From Pristionchus mayeri (Eukaryota > Nematoda > Chromadorea > Rhabditida > Neodiplogasteridae), in the NCBI GenBank assembly GCA_036245805.1, contig BTRK01000006.1, positions 5,373,613 to 5,437,612 of the forward strand: a stretch of DNA of 64,000 bases, in the 5' to 3' direction. A program made the position numbers and the translations under genes. The notes under the pieces are model-generated. The model was given only the letters and a program-made list of their open reading frames with translations, was not told the origin of the DNA and made no database searches. Below, piece by piece: positions 33,245 through 44,930 of this stretch. Every line of letters starts with the position of its first letter. Positions within the stretch are counted from its first letter, which is position 1.

Positions 33245-33732
33245 TTCTAACATAAAACATTGTTGTATAATCTCATATAGTGGAGTGGCAAGCCCGTTGG
33301 ATGAACTTTCTAAAACTATATTGGATCTAGTTGTTGCTTCAATATATCACAACTTACAGATCATTGAAATCGATTATTCGTGAATAATCATTGATCAAAG
33401 GATTGTTGATCTTGATTAGAGAATCAAACATGCTAGCTTCATCTTAAGTGCCTTCACATCTACTACCATGGGGCTTTATATCATAAAGGAATAATGGAAC
33501 ATAGCCTTTTCCGCTTCCAGAAAATTGATATTTTCTGAAATTTTGAATCATGGTCATCACCGCCAAAATATTGGAATTCGGTGTACATAGTTCGATTCGA
33601 TCTCCTCAAAAGGAAGCTATCCCCTGACTAGGACAAGCCAATAAGTGATAGAGAAAGAGTTGCTTGTCCAGTAAACAATATACCACAGGTATCATGAGTC
33701 AGTGAAGGAAGCCGCGAACAATTTTTTTCAAA

Positions 33733-35710
33733 CCATAAATGCATTGTTTCCAGCATACAAGATAGCTCAGATTGTATCACATGTATCACGAGTCGATGAA
33801 GCAAAAACAGCACCATCGCGAACAATTTTTTTCAAACCCGTCCAAAATCGAGCGTACTATGGTGGGATGATATACTAGTGAGAAGATTTCGAACGAGTAG
33901 GGCCATTTGCCCCAGAGCCGGCTTTTAGGAAATTTCCGGTTTTTACGTCGGATTTGCTGTATTTCAGCTCCCAGATGAGCTACAGAGATGGCGTTGAGCT
34001 CAAAATCTGCGGAAAATCATTTCCTGAAACTTTATGTTGGAAGGAAAGCTTGAAAAGCTACATTTTAAGAATATAGAGCTGGAATAGTGCAATCAGAACA
34101 TGAAAATAAATGTTTTCGCCATGACGGAAGTCGAGTCAATGGAATTTTATTGCATATTATTGAAGTTGATGAGTCCTCATACATAATAAAAATCTAAAAG
34201 TGGAAATCGATTGAGGCATGTTTTTTGATATTTCACATTCAATGTTGATCAGTGGCTATTTTGCACAAGGAAATTGCTCGTTCTTTTTTCCGCTTCTTCA
34301 ATGCACATCAATGCAACAAAAACGAGAGCTGCTAGGCCAAGTAAGTTATATTATGCTCCAAAATCGAAGTTCTATTGATATCTAAAAAATCGTATTTCAG
34401 CACCTCCAAACACCTCCAAAAGTTTGCGTATCAATAATTCAAGATTCTCAAAAGAGTAGATGCTGATTCAATATACAAGTTGTAGTAGGTATAACGATAA
34501 GTAAAAATTTGTACATAAAGGCCGTTCAAATTATACATAAGGTATAGATATTTTTGTTAGAAAACTCAAAAATCGGATGTCACATATGAGAAAATATTTA
34601 TTTCTGAGCTTAGTTTTGTTACAATTGATAATCTTTGTAGGTCAATAATTATATTTAAGGGAGTGTAATCGCATAGCATTGTTGTAATAGCAGTTTACAT
34701 TATTACACAAATTTCGAAATATTTAATATTGAAATTTGTAGATTTTTTAGAATCGATAAAATTCACGCGTTCCGCAATGGCTTCCGAATTATCTCCTTCA
34801 GATATAATTATTGACCCACAAATATTAACAATTGTAACAAAACTAAGATCAAAAATAATTATTTTCACATATGTCATATCCGATTTTTCAGTTTTCTAAC
34901 AAACATATCTATACCTTATGTTTGATTTGAACGGCCTTTATGTACGAATTTTTACTTATTTTTATACCTACTACAACTTTAATATTGAATCAGCATCTAC
35001 TCTTTTGAGAATCTTGAATTATTGATGCGTAAACTTGGGATTTTTGGAGCAGCTGAAATACGATTTTTTAGATATCAATAAAACTTCGATTTTAGAGCAT
35101 AATATTACTTATTTGGCCTAGCAACTCTCGTTTTTGTTGCATTTATGTGCATTTAATAAGCGGGAAAAAAGAACGAGCAATTTCCTAGCCACCGATCAAC
35201 TTTGAATGTGAAATATCAAAAAACATGCCTCAATCAATTTCCACTTTTATATTTTTATTATGTATGAGGACTCATCAACTTCAATACTATGAAATAAAAT
35301 TTCATGGACTCGACTTCCGTAATGGTGAAAACATTTATTTTCATGTTCTGATTGCACTATTCCAGCTCTATATTCTTAACGGTAGCTTTTCAAGCTTTCC
35401 TTCCAACATAAAAGTTTCAGGAAATAATTTTCCGCACATTTTGAGCTCAACGCCATTTCTGAAGCTCCACTGAGAGCTGAAATACAGCACATCCGGCAGT
35501 AAAACCGGAAATTTCCTAAAAGCCGGCTCTGGGGCAAATGGCCCTACTCGTTCGAAATCTTCTCACTAGTATATCATCCCACCATAGTACGCTCGATTTT
35601 GGACGGGTTTGAAAAAATTTTTTGCGATGGTGCTGTTTTTGCTTCATCGACTCGTGATACATGTGATACAATCTGAGCTATCTTGTATGCTGGAAACAAT
35701 GCATTTATGG
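33733..35710. mobile_element. 2-kb palindrome
   Basis: Starts CCATAAATGCATTGTTTCC and ends with its complement; the arms pair around a centre near 34722. A partial extra copy of the terminal segment (GCGAACAATTTTTTTCAAA) lies at about 33713-33732, so the left end has a small duplication. Non-coding. Confidence 0.9.
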
Positions 35711-36901
35711 AAACATCAATTTCGACACATTAATATCAGTATCTGAGTATGCAATATTGCATTTTTTAAAAGAATCATTTCAAGTCCACTTGAAAATAAA
35801 TGTGAGCTTACCATGGAAGGCACTTAAAGTTTAAATGCATTTGAAATAGATAGACTTACGGCTACGGCTATGCGGTGTAAGAAACTGATTCCGACCAAGC
35901 CCTTTTTGACGAAAGATCAAAAAAGACCTGAGTTTCTGTAACGCTTTCTGTGGTAATCCCTATTTAGATATTTCTTTATTGTGCTTGCTCATCACACTTT
36001 CCAAATATACCTTGATATTTGCGTTATAACGGATGTCCGTAGAGTGCTGATCCCAAATGTAGTTCAGATATCAAAAGCAGTAACTTTAACTTTGAAATGT
36101 GACCATGATATCAAAAGGTTTCGTTTATACTAATGTGTGATAGAAAGAGTATCCAATCACTCAACGAATATAGGAAACAGTATGAAAAGATCTTGAGAAT
36201 AAAAGACGGCGTATGCTTAAAACGAAAATTGGAAAATCGGGAAAAACTTTTGTTACAACCTGATATCATCATCTCAGATCATATGAAGGCGTCAAAAAAT
36301 ATATTGTGACATTAAACATAAATAAAAACAATTAAAACCTCCATGCGAGGTAAAAAAAAAACTTGGCAAAAACTTTCCGTCGCCGACGGGAATCGAACCC
36401 TGGTCGGCGATTGCGCGCTAGTTTTTCGAGGAAAAGTCAGATGCTCTTTCGAATGGTGTATAACTTGTGGGGTCAAAATCAATATGAAAATTTTCGATCT
36501 GAAAGTTCAAAGATCAACTTTGGGGTCTAGTTTTTTGGATGAAGTGTATCCCACCCCTAAGCACTCTATCCATAAAGTATAAAGCTCCGGTGACGATTTT
36601 GAAAGATTGTGCCACTCCGCCTTTCAAATCTGACTTTCTTAGGGAGACAGCGTTATAAATCGTGTTGAACTAATTGTTTTATTTTTTATTTTTGAGAAAT
36701 TTGTTTTGAACTTTCAACGGTTTTTTTAGAAACGGGTTTTCGAGACCGCTGAACATCATGGTATGCTTCATTTTGCACTAAACCGACCGGTGTAGCGGGG
36801 CTGCACATTGCTCCATTTTGGATTTTCCTAAATAACTCAAAAACGAAGCAACCGATTGACTTTCAATTTTCAGAGGTGGCCAATTTGATGATTAAAATTG
36901 A
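35711..36901. other. No gene recognised; tRNA 3'-half remnant and foldback fragment
   Basis: At 36379-36412 the minus strand reads CCAGGGTTCGATTCCCGTCGG, a perfect T-arm-like segment without a 5' half. From about 36700 the sequence is one arm of a foldback related to the GAGCC family, continuing at 42019-42172 on the far side of the LTR element that split it. Confidence 0.45.
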
Positions 36902-37179
36902 TGTTGTATAGTAAATATGATAAGCAAGCAACCCTATTTAAATCATAAGTATGACACGCCGTAACCCACATTATTCAAGTACGCTAGTAATAGTATTCCA
37001 TGTTACTGTAAATAGCGTGCTCCCGATTTCCCGCGTTCCTTCTAGAGACTTTCTGGTCTCTGTCTCTCTCTCTCGTTTGGAACGTCATCGTAGTGATTCT
37101 ACTGGATTTTAATGTCGTCTGAATAAACTGTACCATCTACTCCACTCTCCATCGGTTATCAGCTAAGGAATACACAACA
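36902..37179 (+). repeat. LTR 1 of gag-protease retrotransposon
   Basis: Begins TGTTGTATAG and ends CACAACA; 278 bp, matching 40592-40871 almost exactly (a two-base change in a TCTC run). Preceded by ATTGA, comparable to ATTGT after the last LTR piece at 42019. Confidence 0.92.
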
Positions 37180-37208
37180 TACTGGCGTTCAGGATCAACT
37201 CGGACTCA

Positions 37209-37518
37209 CAAGGGGTCGTCGCGGAGTGTCCATGGAGTTTCATAACGAGACCTAGCGCATTCGAAAGAGGAGAAAATTCTAAGAACTTCTGTTGTTTTCA
37301 AATTTGCTAAACGATCTTGTGGAGGTCTGGGCTGTCTGGAAATTTAGAGAAATAGCCTCAGAAATAGACTGGTTTTGGCCTTTCCCCACTATGAGCCCAG
37401 ACTTCCACATGATCGTTTAGCAAATTTAAAAATAACGGAAGTTCTTAGAATTTTCTCCTCTTTCGAATGCGCTAGGTCTTGTTATGAAACTCCATGGACA
37501 CTCCGCGACGACCCCTTG
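37209..37518. mobile_element. MITE in the first leader
   Basis: Inverted arms CAAGGGGTCGTCGCGGAGTG to its complement; family of 5080-5309. Also present at 40901-41208, so it inserted before the LTR unit was duplicated. Confidence 0.85.
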
Positions 37519-37876
37519 TCAGGGAAGTGATTTTTTTCGCTTTTTTGTTTTTCGTTTATTTTTCTTCTCGTTCCTTGGCTGAAAAGCGGGTTCCACATAA
37601 GGTGCGACTCGTCAGAGTATCTCCACAAAGGTGCGGATATTCTGTATTACCTTACCGGTGTGTCACTCCACATAACTAGATCTAGATCCGAGACCTGAAT
37701 TGTTTTTTCGTTTTGTGTACACTAAGTGCTGCCAAAATTCTGATTTCGGGCAGATAGCACTGTGTGACGAGCGTAAAATCAGTTGCTGAATTCGTTTTGG
37801 GTACACCAAGTGCTGCCAAAATTCTGATTTTGGGCAGATAACTTGTCGAGTAGCCAAACGTACGGAACAATAAGAA

Positions 37877-38371
37877 ATGGGAGAGGTTGTGGAGGACGAG
37901 CAGCAGAGCTCACCGCAACTGGCTCTCATGACAGACATGCAGGATATGAAAGCGACTATGGCGATGATGGCCAAGCTTCTCTAGAAGCAAAGTGAGAGCA
38001 CATCTGAGGCAGGAAATCGATCGATTGAGACATCGATTGCATCAGTGAGCGCCATCGAGTAGAGAATCCAGGAGTTTGTGTACTCCCCGGAGGATGGCTC
38101 GACATTCGAGAGATGGTGGAACAGACATGAGGGCATCTTCGAGATTTATCTCAAGCATTGGGACGAAGTGAAGAAGATCAGACTCTTACTCAGATACGTG
38201 ACTACGTCAGTTGAGAGGACGTTCACGGAGTCGGTAGCCCCTGTAAAGTGGATCGATATGACTCTCAAGGAAGTCAAGGAGAAGATGCTGACGCTGCTCG
38301 GTGACAACACGTCAATCTTCGATCGAAGACGATCAATGCTCGATCTGAAAATGAGCAGAGAGGGCATCTGA
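37877..38371 (+). pseudogene. Gag N-terminal region, interrupted by stops
   Basis: The reading frame starts MGEVVEDEQQSS, passes two TAG codons (about 37982 and 38060) and continues through SPEDGSTFERWWNRHE, a motif seen in gag-like regions of Gypsy-type elements. It stops at 38371. The second copy (41567 onward) lacks the first stop but keeps the second. The frame is then lost in an inserted segment. Confidence 0.65.
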
Positions 38372-39065
38372 AGAGGATACGCCCTAGCGATCCCCTATTC
38401 TGTAATTACCTCTAATAATTATGTAATTTATCACTATTTTCTGTGTCTGGCCTACCCAGTCCACCCTTTCCCATAGAGCCGTAAGCACATCCGTCAAATA
38501 GTGTAGTGTGCATGCACGCGGGTGCATGTTTGTTCCGACTTCCCCCAATATTCTCGCACTTTACTTCTCCCTATTAATTGGAGTTTCCCTAGGATTGATT
38601 GAGTTTCCCTGGAGTCGGAGTGATTCTTCTGATTGAGTAGTTGACACGTAGTCGTCGAGTTGTTGTGTTTACTGCGTAGAATCTAGATTAGTCTCCACCT
38701 AAATTTGTTTATCATGCTATTTCTCTTTTATAAATTCTATTTTAATTAAACAAACCTCTTTTGTCTCTTACCTTCTCCAAGTGGTTCGCAACCACTGAAT
38801 TACCTCTTGCTCTGTTCGTGAAAAGCGGGTTCCACATAAGGTGCGACTCGTCAGAGTATCTCCACATAAGGTGCGGATACTCTGTCTTAATCTCGGTATC
38901 ACTCCACATACGGTGCGGTGACTAGATCGGAGAACTCAACCAGTGATTTGCTGAGGTACGCCGAAGGCGCTGCTCAAATCTTCATTTTGATTAAGGAGAG
39001 CGTGGACGGAATCTGGGTTGGTGTGGTTTCCTGATCTGGGTATCGGTGCCAATCAACTAGAAACA
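38372..39065 (+). repeat. Inserted segment with a second leader-like motif
   Basis: This stretch separates the two gag pieces. From 38821 it repeats the leader seen at 37582 (AAAAGCGGGTTCCACATAAG), and CCACATAAGGTGCG occurs again near 38860 and, altered, near 38905. I read it as remains of a related element or a recombination joint; the 38375-38820 part may be a diverged LTR. Confidence 0.4.
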
Positions 39066-39082
39066 CCACCTCGTACTCTTTT

Positions 39083-40433
39083 CACATCGATGATGTCAGA
39101 GTAATCGCTGCGCGCGTTAACCAAACGGTGGAGAATGCGCAAGTGAAAGAGGCAACGGAAGATGAGTGGAAAGTGCTCACGTTCCTGCACGCACTCGACC
39201 TACCACGATACTCTGACATCCATCTGAAGATGATGCAGACTGCCCAGCAGAAGGGCAAGGAATGTACTCTGGGTGATCTGCTAGTGGTGTTCAATGACAT
39301 CTCGCAGCTCAAGAAAGATTCTCGAACCATCACAGATTCACATCGAGAAGTGAACTACGTGGGGAGGAAATCGAGAGCGAGCAATGAGAATAAGAGAGAT
39401 ACGAGACACCACAAGCGAGACACTAGAGAAAGCAGTGCAGACAGCGACAGATCGTCCCAGGCAGGATAATCTGCGTGTTTCGGCTGTAGAAGCGAGGAGC
39501 ATCGGCGCTCCAAGTGTCCCTTCAAGTCTGCCAGATGCAATCGATGTCGAAACAAGGGTCACATCGCACGTGTGTGCAGGACCCCGGAGGTCAATACGAT
39601 CACAGTGGCAAGTGTCGCCACTACGGATTACCGTATCCCAGTAGAAATCAACGGGCAGGAGACGCTCATTGCGATCGATACTGGAGCAGATATCACGATT
39701 ATCTCCGATGCATTTTGGAAGCAACTCGGCAAGCCCGACCACCAGTGACTCAGTGAAGTGTGCGAATGGAGATGATCTCAGGCTGAGAGGAAGTTTCTCT
39801 GCAAGGATAGAGTATGGTGGCATGAGTGCTACCAGCGACGTGTACGTGACACACGGTCGTGGGGACATCCTGGGCAAGAATTTCATCAAGCTGTTGCAAC
39901 TCGTCAAGGTCAGAGAATCCGAGGCGAAAGTGAACAAACTCGTCAAGGTTACAGTACCCGAGGCGAAAAAGTGTGAGCTTGTGAAGGCCGATGCGCCCGA
40001 GGCAACTCAAGGACTTCCGATGTGCCGAAGTCCGGTGAATGGTGCGACAATGAACGAGGTCACCACGCCTCGATCAGGAGAGTACACTGAAAGTGTGAAG
40101 CGGGAGTTACCCGAGGCCACGACTGCTCAGATGGACACGATGATCAAAGTGGAGTCTCTCCAGTGCCGAGAGAATGATGCGGCGGTGGACCGGATGTCCA
40201 TCGTCAATCAAGCGGATCCTGTGAGGGATCAGATGATCAGTTATGTGAGTAATGGAGTGGTATCTCCTATGAGTGCAGAGATGAACTCGAAAAGGTTCAT
40301 GAGTCCGGTCTCCCGGATGGGAACAATGTTTCCAATGGCTACAACGTCCACTCGCCATCGCCCGCTTCTGCCTCGTCGCCATCCCGCTCAGTCTACGTCG
40401 ATACGATCATCGTCAAGAAGGAAGAGTACGTGA
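39083..40433 (+). pseudogene. Gag C-terminus, two zinc knuckles and retropepsin, frame-broken
   Basis: The first frame ends with a TAA at 39467, and the same frame continues into two CX2CX4HX4C zinc knuckles (CFGCRSEEHRRSKC, CNRCRNKGHIARVC) of a nucleocapsid. An aspartic protease follows with LIAIDTGADITIIS as the active-site loop. A shift near 39745 moves into another frame (to 40433) that supplies the protease C-terminal part (THGRGDILGKNF) and then a tail of repetitive VK.PEA segments. No polymerase follows before the polypurine tract at 40582. Confidence 0.8.
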
Positions 40434-40591
40434 AGGAAGACGCCGTCATCGTGTACAATGATGGAAGAACGACCGTTCAAGATTGATATATCATCCGAGA
40501 ATGATATCCCCGACCAATTGTTCTACCTTCACCTCACCTCTTTCCCCATTTTTTTCTCGTAAGATCGGCAAGGCCAATATTGAAGGGGAGG

Positions 40592-40871
40592 TGTTGTATA
40601 GTAAATATGATAAGCAAGCAACCCTATTTAAATCATAAGTATGACACGCCGTAACCCACATTATTCAAGTACGCTAGTAATAGTATTCCATGTTACTGTA
40701 AATAGCGTGCTCCCGATTTCCCGCGTTCCTTCTAGAGACTTTCTGGTCTCTGTCTCTCTCTCTCTCGTTTGGAACGTCATCGTAGTGATTCTACTGGATT
40801 TTAATGTCGTCTGAATAAACTGTACCATCTACTCCACTCTCCATCGGTTATCAGCTAAGGAATACACAACA
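40592..40871 (+). repeat. LTR 2 (shared between the two units)
   Basis: 280 bp, TGTTG...CAACA; preceded by the polypurine tract GAAGGGGAGG at 40582-40591. Confidence 0.93.
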
Positions 40872-40900
40872 TACTGGCGTTCAGGATCAACTCGGACTCA

Positions 40901-41208
40901 CAAGGGGTCGTCGCGGAGTGTCCATGGAGTTTCATAACGAGACCTAGCGCATTCGAAAGAGGAGAAAATTCTAAGAACTTCTGTTGTTTTCAAATTTGCT
41001 AAACGATCTTGTGGAGGTCTGGGCTGTCTGGAAATTTAGAGAAAGCCTCAGAAATAGACTGGTTTTGGCCTTTCCCCACTATGAGCCCAGACTTCCACAT
41101 GATCGTTTAGCAAATTTAAAAATAACGGAAGTTCTTAGAATTTTCTCCTCTTTCGAATGCGCTAGGTCTTGTTATGAAACTCCATGGACACTCCGCGACG
41201 ACCCCTTG
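40901..41208. mobile_element. MITE in the second leader
   Basis: Same insertion as 37209-37518, carried along in the duplicated unit. Confidence 0.85.
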
Positions 41209-41566
41209 TCAGGGAAGTGAATTTTTTCGCTTTTTTGTTTTTCGTTTATTTTTCTTCTCGTTCCTTGGCTGAAAAGCGGGTTCCACATAAGGTGCGACTC
41301 GTCAGAGTATCTCCACAAAGGTGCGGATATTCTGTATTACCTTACCGGTGTGTCACTCCACATAACTAGATCTAGATCCGAGACCTGAATTGTTTTTTCG
41401 TTTTGTGTACACTAAGTGCTGCCAAAATTCTGATTTCGGGCAGATAGCACTGTGTGACGAGCGTAAAATCAGTTGCTGAATTCGTTTTGGGTACACGAAG
41501 TGCTGCCAAAATTCTGATTTTGGGCAGATAACTTGTCGAGTAGCCAAACGTACGGAACAATAAGAA

Positions 41567-41936
41567 ATGGGAGAGGTTGTGGAGGACGAGCAGCAGAGCT
41601 CACCGCAACTGGCTCTCATGACAGACATGCAGGATATGAAAGCGACTATGGCGATGATGGCCAAGCTTCTCCAGAAGCAAAGTGAGAGCACATCTGAGGC
41701 AGGAAATCGATCGATTGAAACATCGATTGCATCAGTGAGCACCATCGAGTAGAGAATCCAGGAGTTTGTAAACTCCCCGGAGGATGGCTCGACATTCGAG
41801 AGATGGTGGAACAGACATGAGTGCATCTTCGAAATTTATCTCAAGCATTGGGACGAAGTGAAGAAGATCAGACTCTTACTCAGATACGTGACGACGTCAG
41901 TTGAGAGGACGTTCACGGAGTCGGTAGCCCCTGTAT
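41567..41936 (+). pseudogene. Second gag copy, truncated
   Basis: Copy of 37877-38240 (MGEVVEDEQ onward). It breaks off at GTAGCCCCTG, where sequence joins directly to the last part of an LTR. Confidence 0.8.
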
Positions 41937-42019
41937 TCTACTGGATTTTAATGTCGTCTGAATAAACTGCATCATCTACTCCACTCTCCATCGGTTATCA
42001 GCTAAGGAATACACAACAA
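41937..42019 (+). repeat. LTR 3, last 83 bp only
   Basis: TTCTACTGGATTTTAATGTC through CACAACA matches the end of LTRs 1 and 2. Confidence 0.9.
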
Positions 42020-42480
42020 TTGTAATAGAATATTTAGAACGATAACCGGTCGGTTTGGTGCAAAAATTAAGCATACTATGATGATCATTGCACTCGAAAA
42101 CACGTTTCTAAATTTTGAGGTACCAGATACCACACACGTTGTTCGACTCTTCGGCAACCGGCCTCATATTGCCTAAATCTATTCCAGAGTGCATTTGAAC
42201 AAAAAGGAGAAAGTATATGCAAAGCTCTATGAAACATATTCGAAAGTGCCAATTTGTCTGCATAAAAATAATTTTTATAATATTTTTAAAAAATTTAAAC
42301 AATTGAGCACTTTTTCCCAAGAGATACTTTTAAAGACGATTTAAAATATTATGATCATGTTTTGAAGCATATGAAAACTTCATCGCATACATATATTTTT
42401 CAAGAGCAATCGAAATACACAATTTTCCATTCTGTATCGAGCGAGCTTTTTGGTTCCATCGATTTTTTTTGGCAGAATAC

Positions 42481-42843
42481 TAGGGTTTCAATTTTCAGGT
42501 AATTTGACCTGTTCAGGTAAAAATGATCGGGCGGAATTTCCTGATCAGGTAATGCAAATCTACATTACCTGATCAGGTAATTGTCCTTTGTTACCTGATC
42601 AGGTCATTCTGAGCAATTTGCCTCATTCGCACAAATTGAATCGTTGAAACATAACTAATTCGTCATTTCGATTGACCGGGAAAACCACTCTTTTGCGAGA
42701 AATTACGGGATCAGGCGCCTAGGCCGCCTATTAATCAATTACATTCTCTCTCGTTCAGGTCAATTAGGCTTTATTCATCGCATTGTGAGCGGGGGATAAT
42801 GAGTTTCAGGCGGCCTAGGCGCCACCTGAAAATGGAAACGCTA
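42481..42843. mobile_element. 363-bp hAT-like MITE with repeated TTACCTGATCAGGTAA palindromes
   Basis: Ends TAGGGTTTCAATTTTCAGGT and the complement of TAGCGTTTCCATTTTCAGGT; perfect 8-bp flank CAGAATAC at 42473-42480 and 42844-42851. Inside the left half CAGGTAA or its complement occurs at least five times within about 100 bp, including one perfect 16-bp palindrome. Confidence 0.9.
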
Positions 42844-43539
42844 CAGAATACGGTCGTAATTGATTATTTCCAATTTGACGATGTGAAAATTTCTCGAAAT
42901 GAAATACACAGCGTGTCCTAGTTTGTTTTGGGCGGCGCTCTGCCGCTCGTGAAACATAAGAGAGACTTTCCGACTCAGTGAACATTTGATTGGCAAAGTG
43001 CAAAAACTCGAAATCTCCTAAAATGTGCCCACATGTAGTACTCAATGAGACTAGTTCACCCAGCACTAATGGAGGGATCTAGACCACTACTAATAAAGTT
43101 TTAGCGTGATACCGTAATCAGAAGAAATTTAGATTTCGCTATTGATCATAGCTACGTATATCTCAAAAGGTGCGTCGTTGCCTGCTAATCAACCATACAA
43201 GATTGCATCCACACAGCGTGTCAGATCAGACAATTTCCTTTGTTCTCGCGACGGGCGATTCCTCTCCATTCATCTCCATTGAGCGCTGAAATGATGGAGG
43301 ACGTGGTTGAAACATACACGATAATTTAATTAAGAAATTTAATTTTAATAATGCGGTTAAGCCATTGTTTCAAGCAATGAGGCACGAACCTACTGTAAAA
43401 TTTTGGGATTTTTTTTCTCGATTTCTGGCTTCATGATACCACAATTACTAGTATTTATACATTTTGTGCTTCAAATTGGAACTCGTCCGAGCACAATATC
43501 GACAGACCCCATTTGCGGGAACTTTTCTGAATCCTCATG

Positions 43540-44465
43540 AGTAGCTCTACAGTTTGTAGAGCTGTCGAGGAGTCCGCCAAGGGGATACCCTCTCCCCTCG
43601 TCTCTTCAACGCAGTGCTACGATCAGCCATGGACAACATTGACTGGGAGTCAGATGGAATTAGAATCGACGGAAGGAACCTTTGCCACTTGGAGTATGCC
43701 GATGACGTGGCTCTCGTTGCCAAATCTCGACCCGAGCTGGAACGAATGCTGAAGAAGCTGATGGACGCGTGCAGCCGAGTTGGTCTCGAAGTGAATGCAA
43801 GCAAGACCAACCTCCTCACCTCCTGCACCTCTACCCGCAATCCAATAATCATCGGCAATCTGCGATTCGAATTCGTCGATAGCGCCACCTATCTCGGATT
43901 AAGAATAGCTCTTCCCTTGGATCATTCCGACGAAATAGAACACCGGATTCGATTAGGGTGGCTGGCCTGGAGTAAGCTCTCGCACCTCCTATCTTCTCGA
44001 ATTCTGTCCATCAAGATCAGGAGGAGAGTCTTCGAGAGCTGCATCACGGCTACAGTTCTCTATGGGTGTGAAGTATGGGCTCTGAGATCTAGCGAGAAGG
44101 AGAGGCTGAGAGTCACCCAGAGGAAGATGGAAAGAAAGATGCTTTTAGTCACGCTGAGGGACAGATGGAGGAATGACCGCGTGAGAGGGATTACCAAGCT
44201 GAGAGACTGGAATGAGGAAGGATTGAATCGAAAAGCGCTCTGGGCCCTCAAGATCAGAAGAATGGGAGTGGAACAGTGGAGCCGTGCGACAACTGTCTGG
44301 ACTCCATTCAATAGGACTCGTCCCCCCGGAAAGCCTCGCGCGCGATGGAGAGACGACCTATCCCGAGCTATTGGCAGCCATTGGTGGAGTGCAACTTATG
44401 AAGACTACCGACCTATCATCTTCTGAGCGTTTCCGCCTGATAAGATAAATTGATTGATTGATTGA
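43540..44465 (+). pseudogene. 5'-truncated RTE-like LINE, reverse transcriptase end
   Basis: Open from about 43566: RGVRQGDTLSPRLFNAVL, then the YADDVALVAKS active site, a thumb region and the C-terminal GKPRARWRDDL motif, with a stop at 44426. A short 3' end with the microsatellite tail (ATTG)n at 44448-44463 follows. The N-terminal endonuclease and first RT blocks are missing. The frame itself is intact for about 285 codons. It differs from the 9.8-kb LINE, so it is a second RTE-like family. Confidence 0.88.
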
Positions 44466-44590
44466 GTGGTGTATGTCGTTATTGTGCTCAGACTAGTTCT
44501 CATTTGGAAATCATCATGTGGTGCTTTTGGAAATAGCAGTTTTGAAATGAGCTTTACAAGACAAATAAATTATGTCCTTATACTTTGCTC

Positions 44591-44655
44591 TTGATCCCTC
44601 AAGTTGGAATATGTTTCACTGAATATATTGAACAGATTTCAACTTGAGGGATCAA
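44591..44655. repeat. 16-bp perfect inverted repeat
   Basis: TTGATCCCTCAAGTTG at 44591-44606 and its exact complement at 44640-44655 with a 33-nt loop. Confidence 0.85.
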
Positions 44656-44930
44656 TTAATTAATCTCGATATAGTGCAATCGAGAGTACGAAACTTTCTC
44701 TATGCCGTCAGATTGTCTGGACTGGCACGCTGAGATCCAATTTGAATTTTAGCCCGTCGAAAAAAATCGAAAACTCGACTATGTTGTACCTATTTTGCGT
44801 TATATATTGTTCTGATAGGTCGGTAGATACGGCTTGTTTATTCCATCGTGTTGTAGTGCAGTTTACGGGCTGTATGCACTGAGCGTACAAGCGAAATAAA
44901 AAAATAAGTTTTAGAGAAACATAGCAATTA

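Larger units (their letters stand above)
36902..42019 (+). mobile_element. Tandem LTR retrotransposon: LTR-internal-LTR-internal-partial LTR
   Basis: A 4-kb unit with two LTRs is followed by a second internal region (40872-41936) identical in layout to the start of the first, then the last 83 bp of an LTR. Such an array arises by recombination between LTRs or template switching. The internal region encodes gag and protease only; no reverse transcriptase, RNase H or integrase is found, so it would depend on another element. A polypurine tract (GAAGGGGAGG) abuts the middle LTR. A MITE sits in the leader of both units. Confidence 0.85.

Noticed and set aside
32753..33253. 166-codon Ser/Leu/Pro-rich minus-strand frame and Arg/Glu-rich plus-strand frame
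   Set aside because: Produced by the GA microsatellite and purine tract.
39338..40382. Minus-strand frames of 86-202 codons
   Set aside because: Antisense shadows of the gag-protease region.
36902..42019. Autonomous Gypsy or BEL element
   Set aside because: No reverse transcriptase, RNase H or integrase motifs in any frame between the LTRs.
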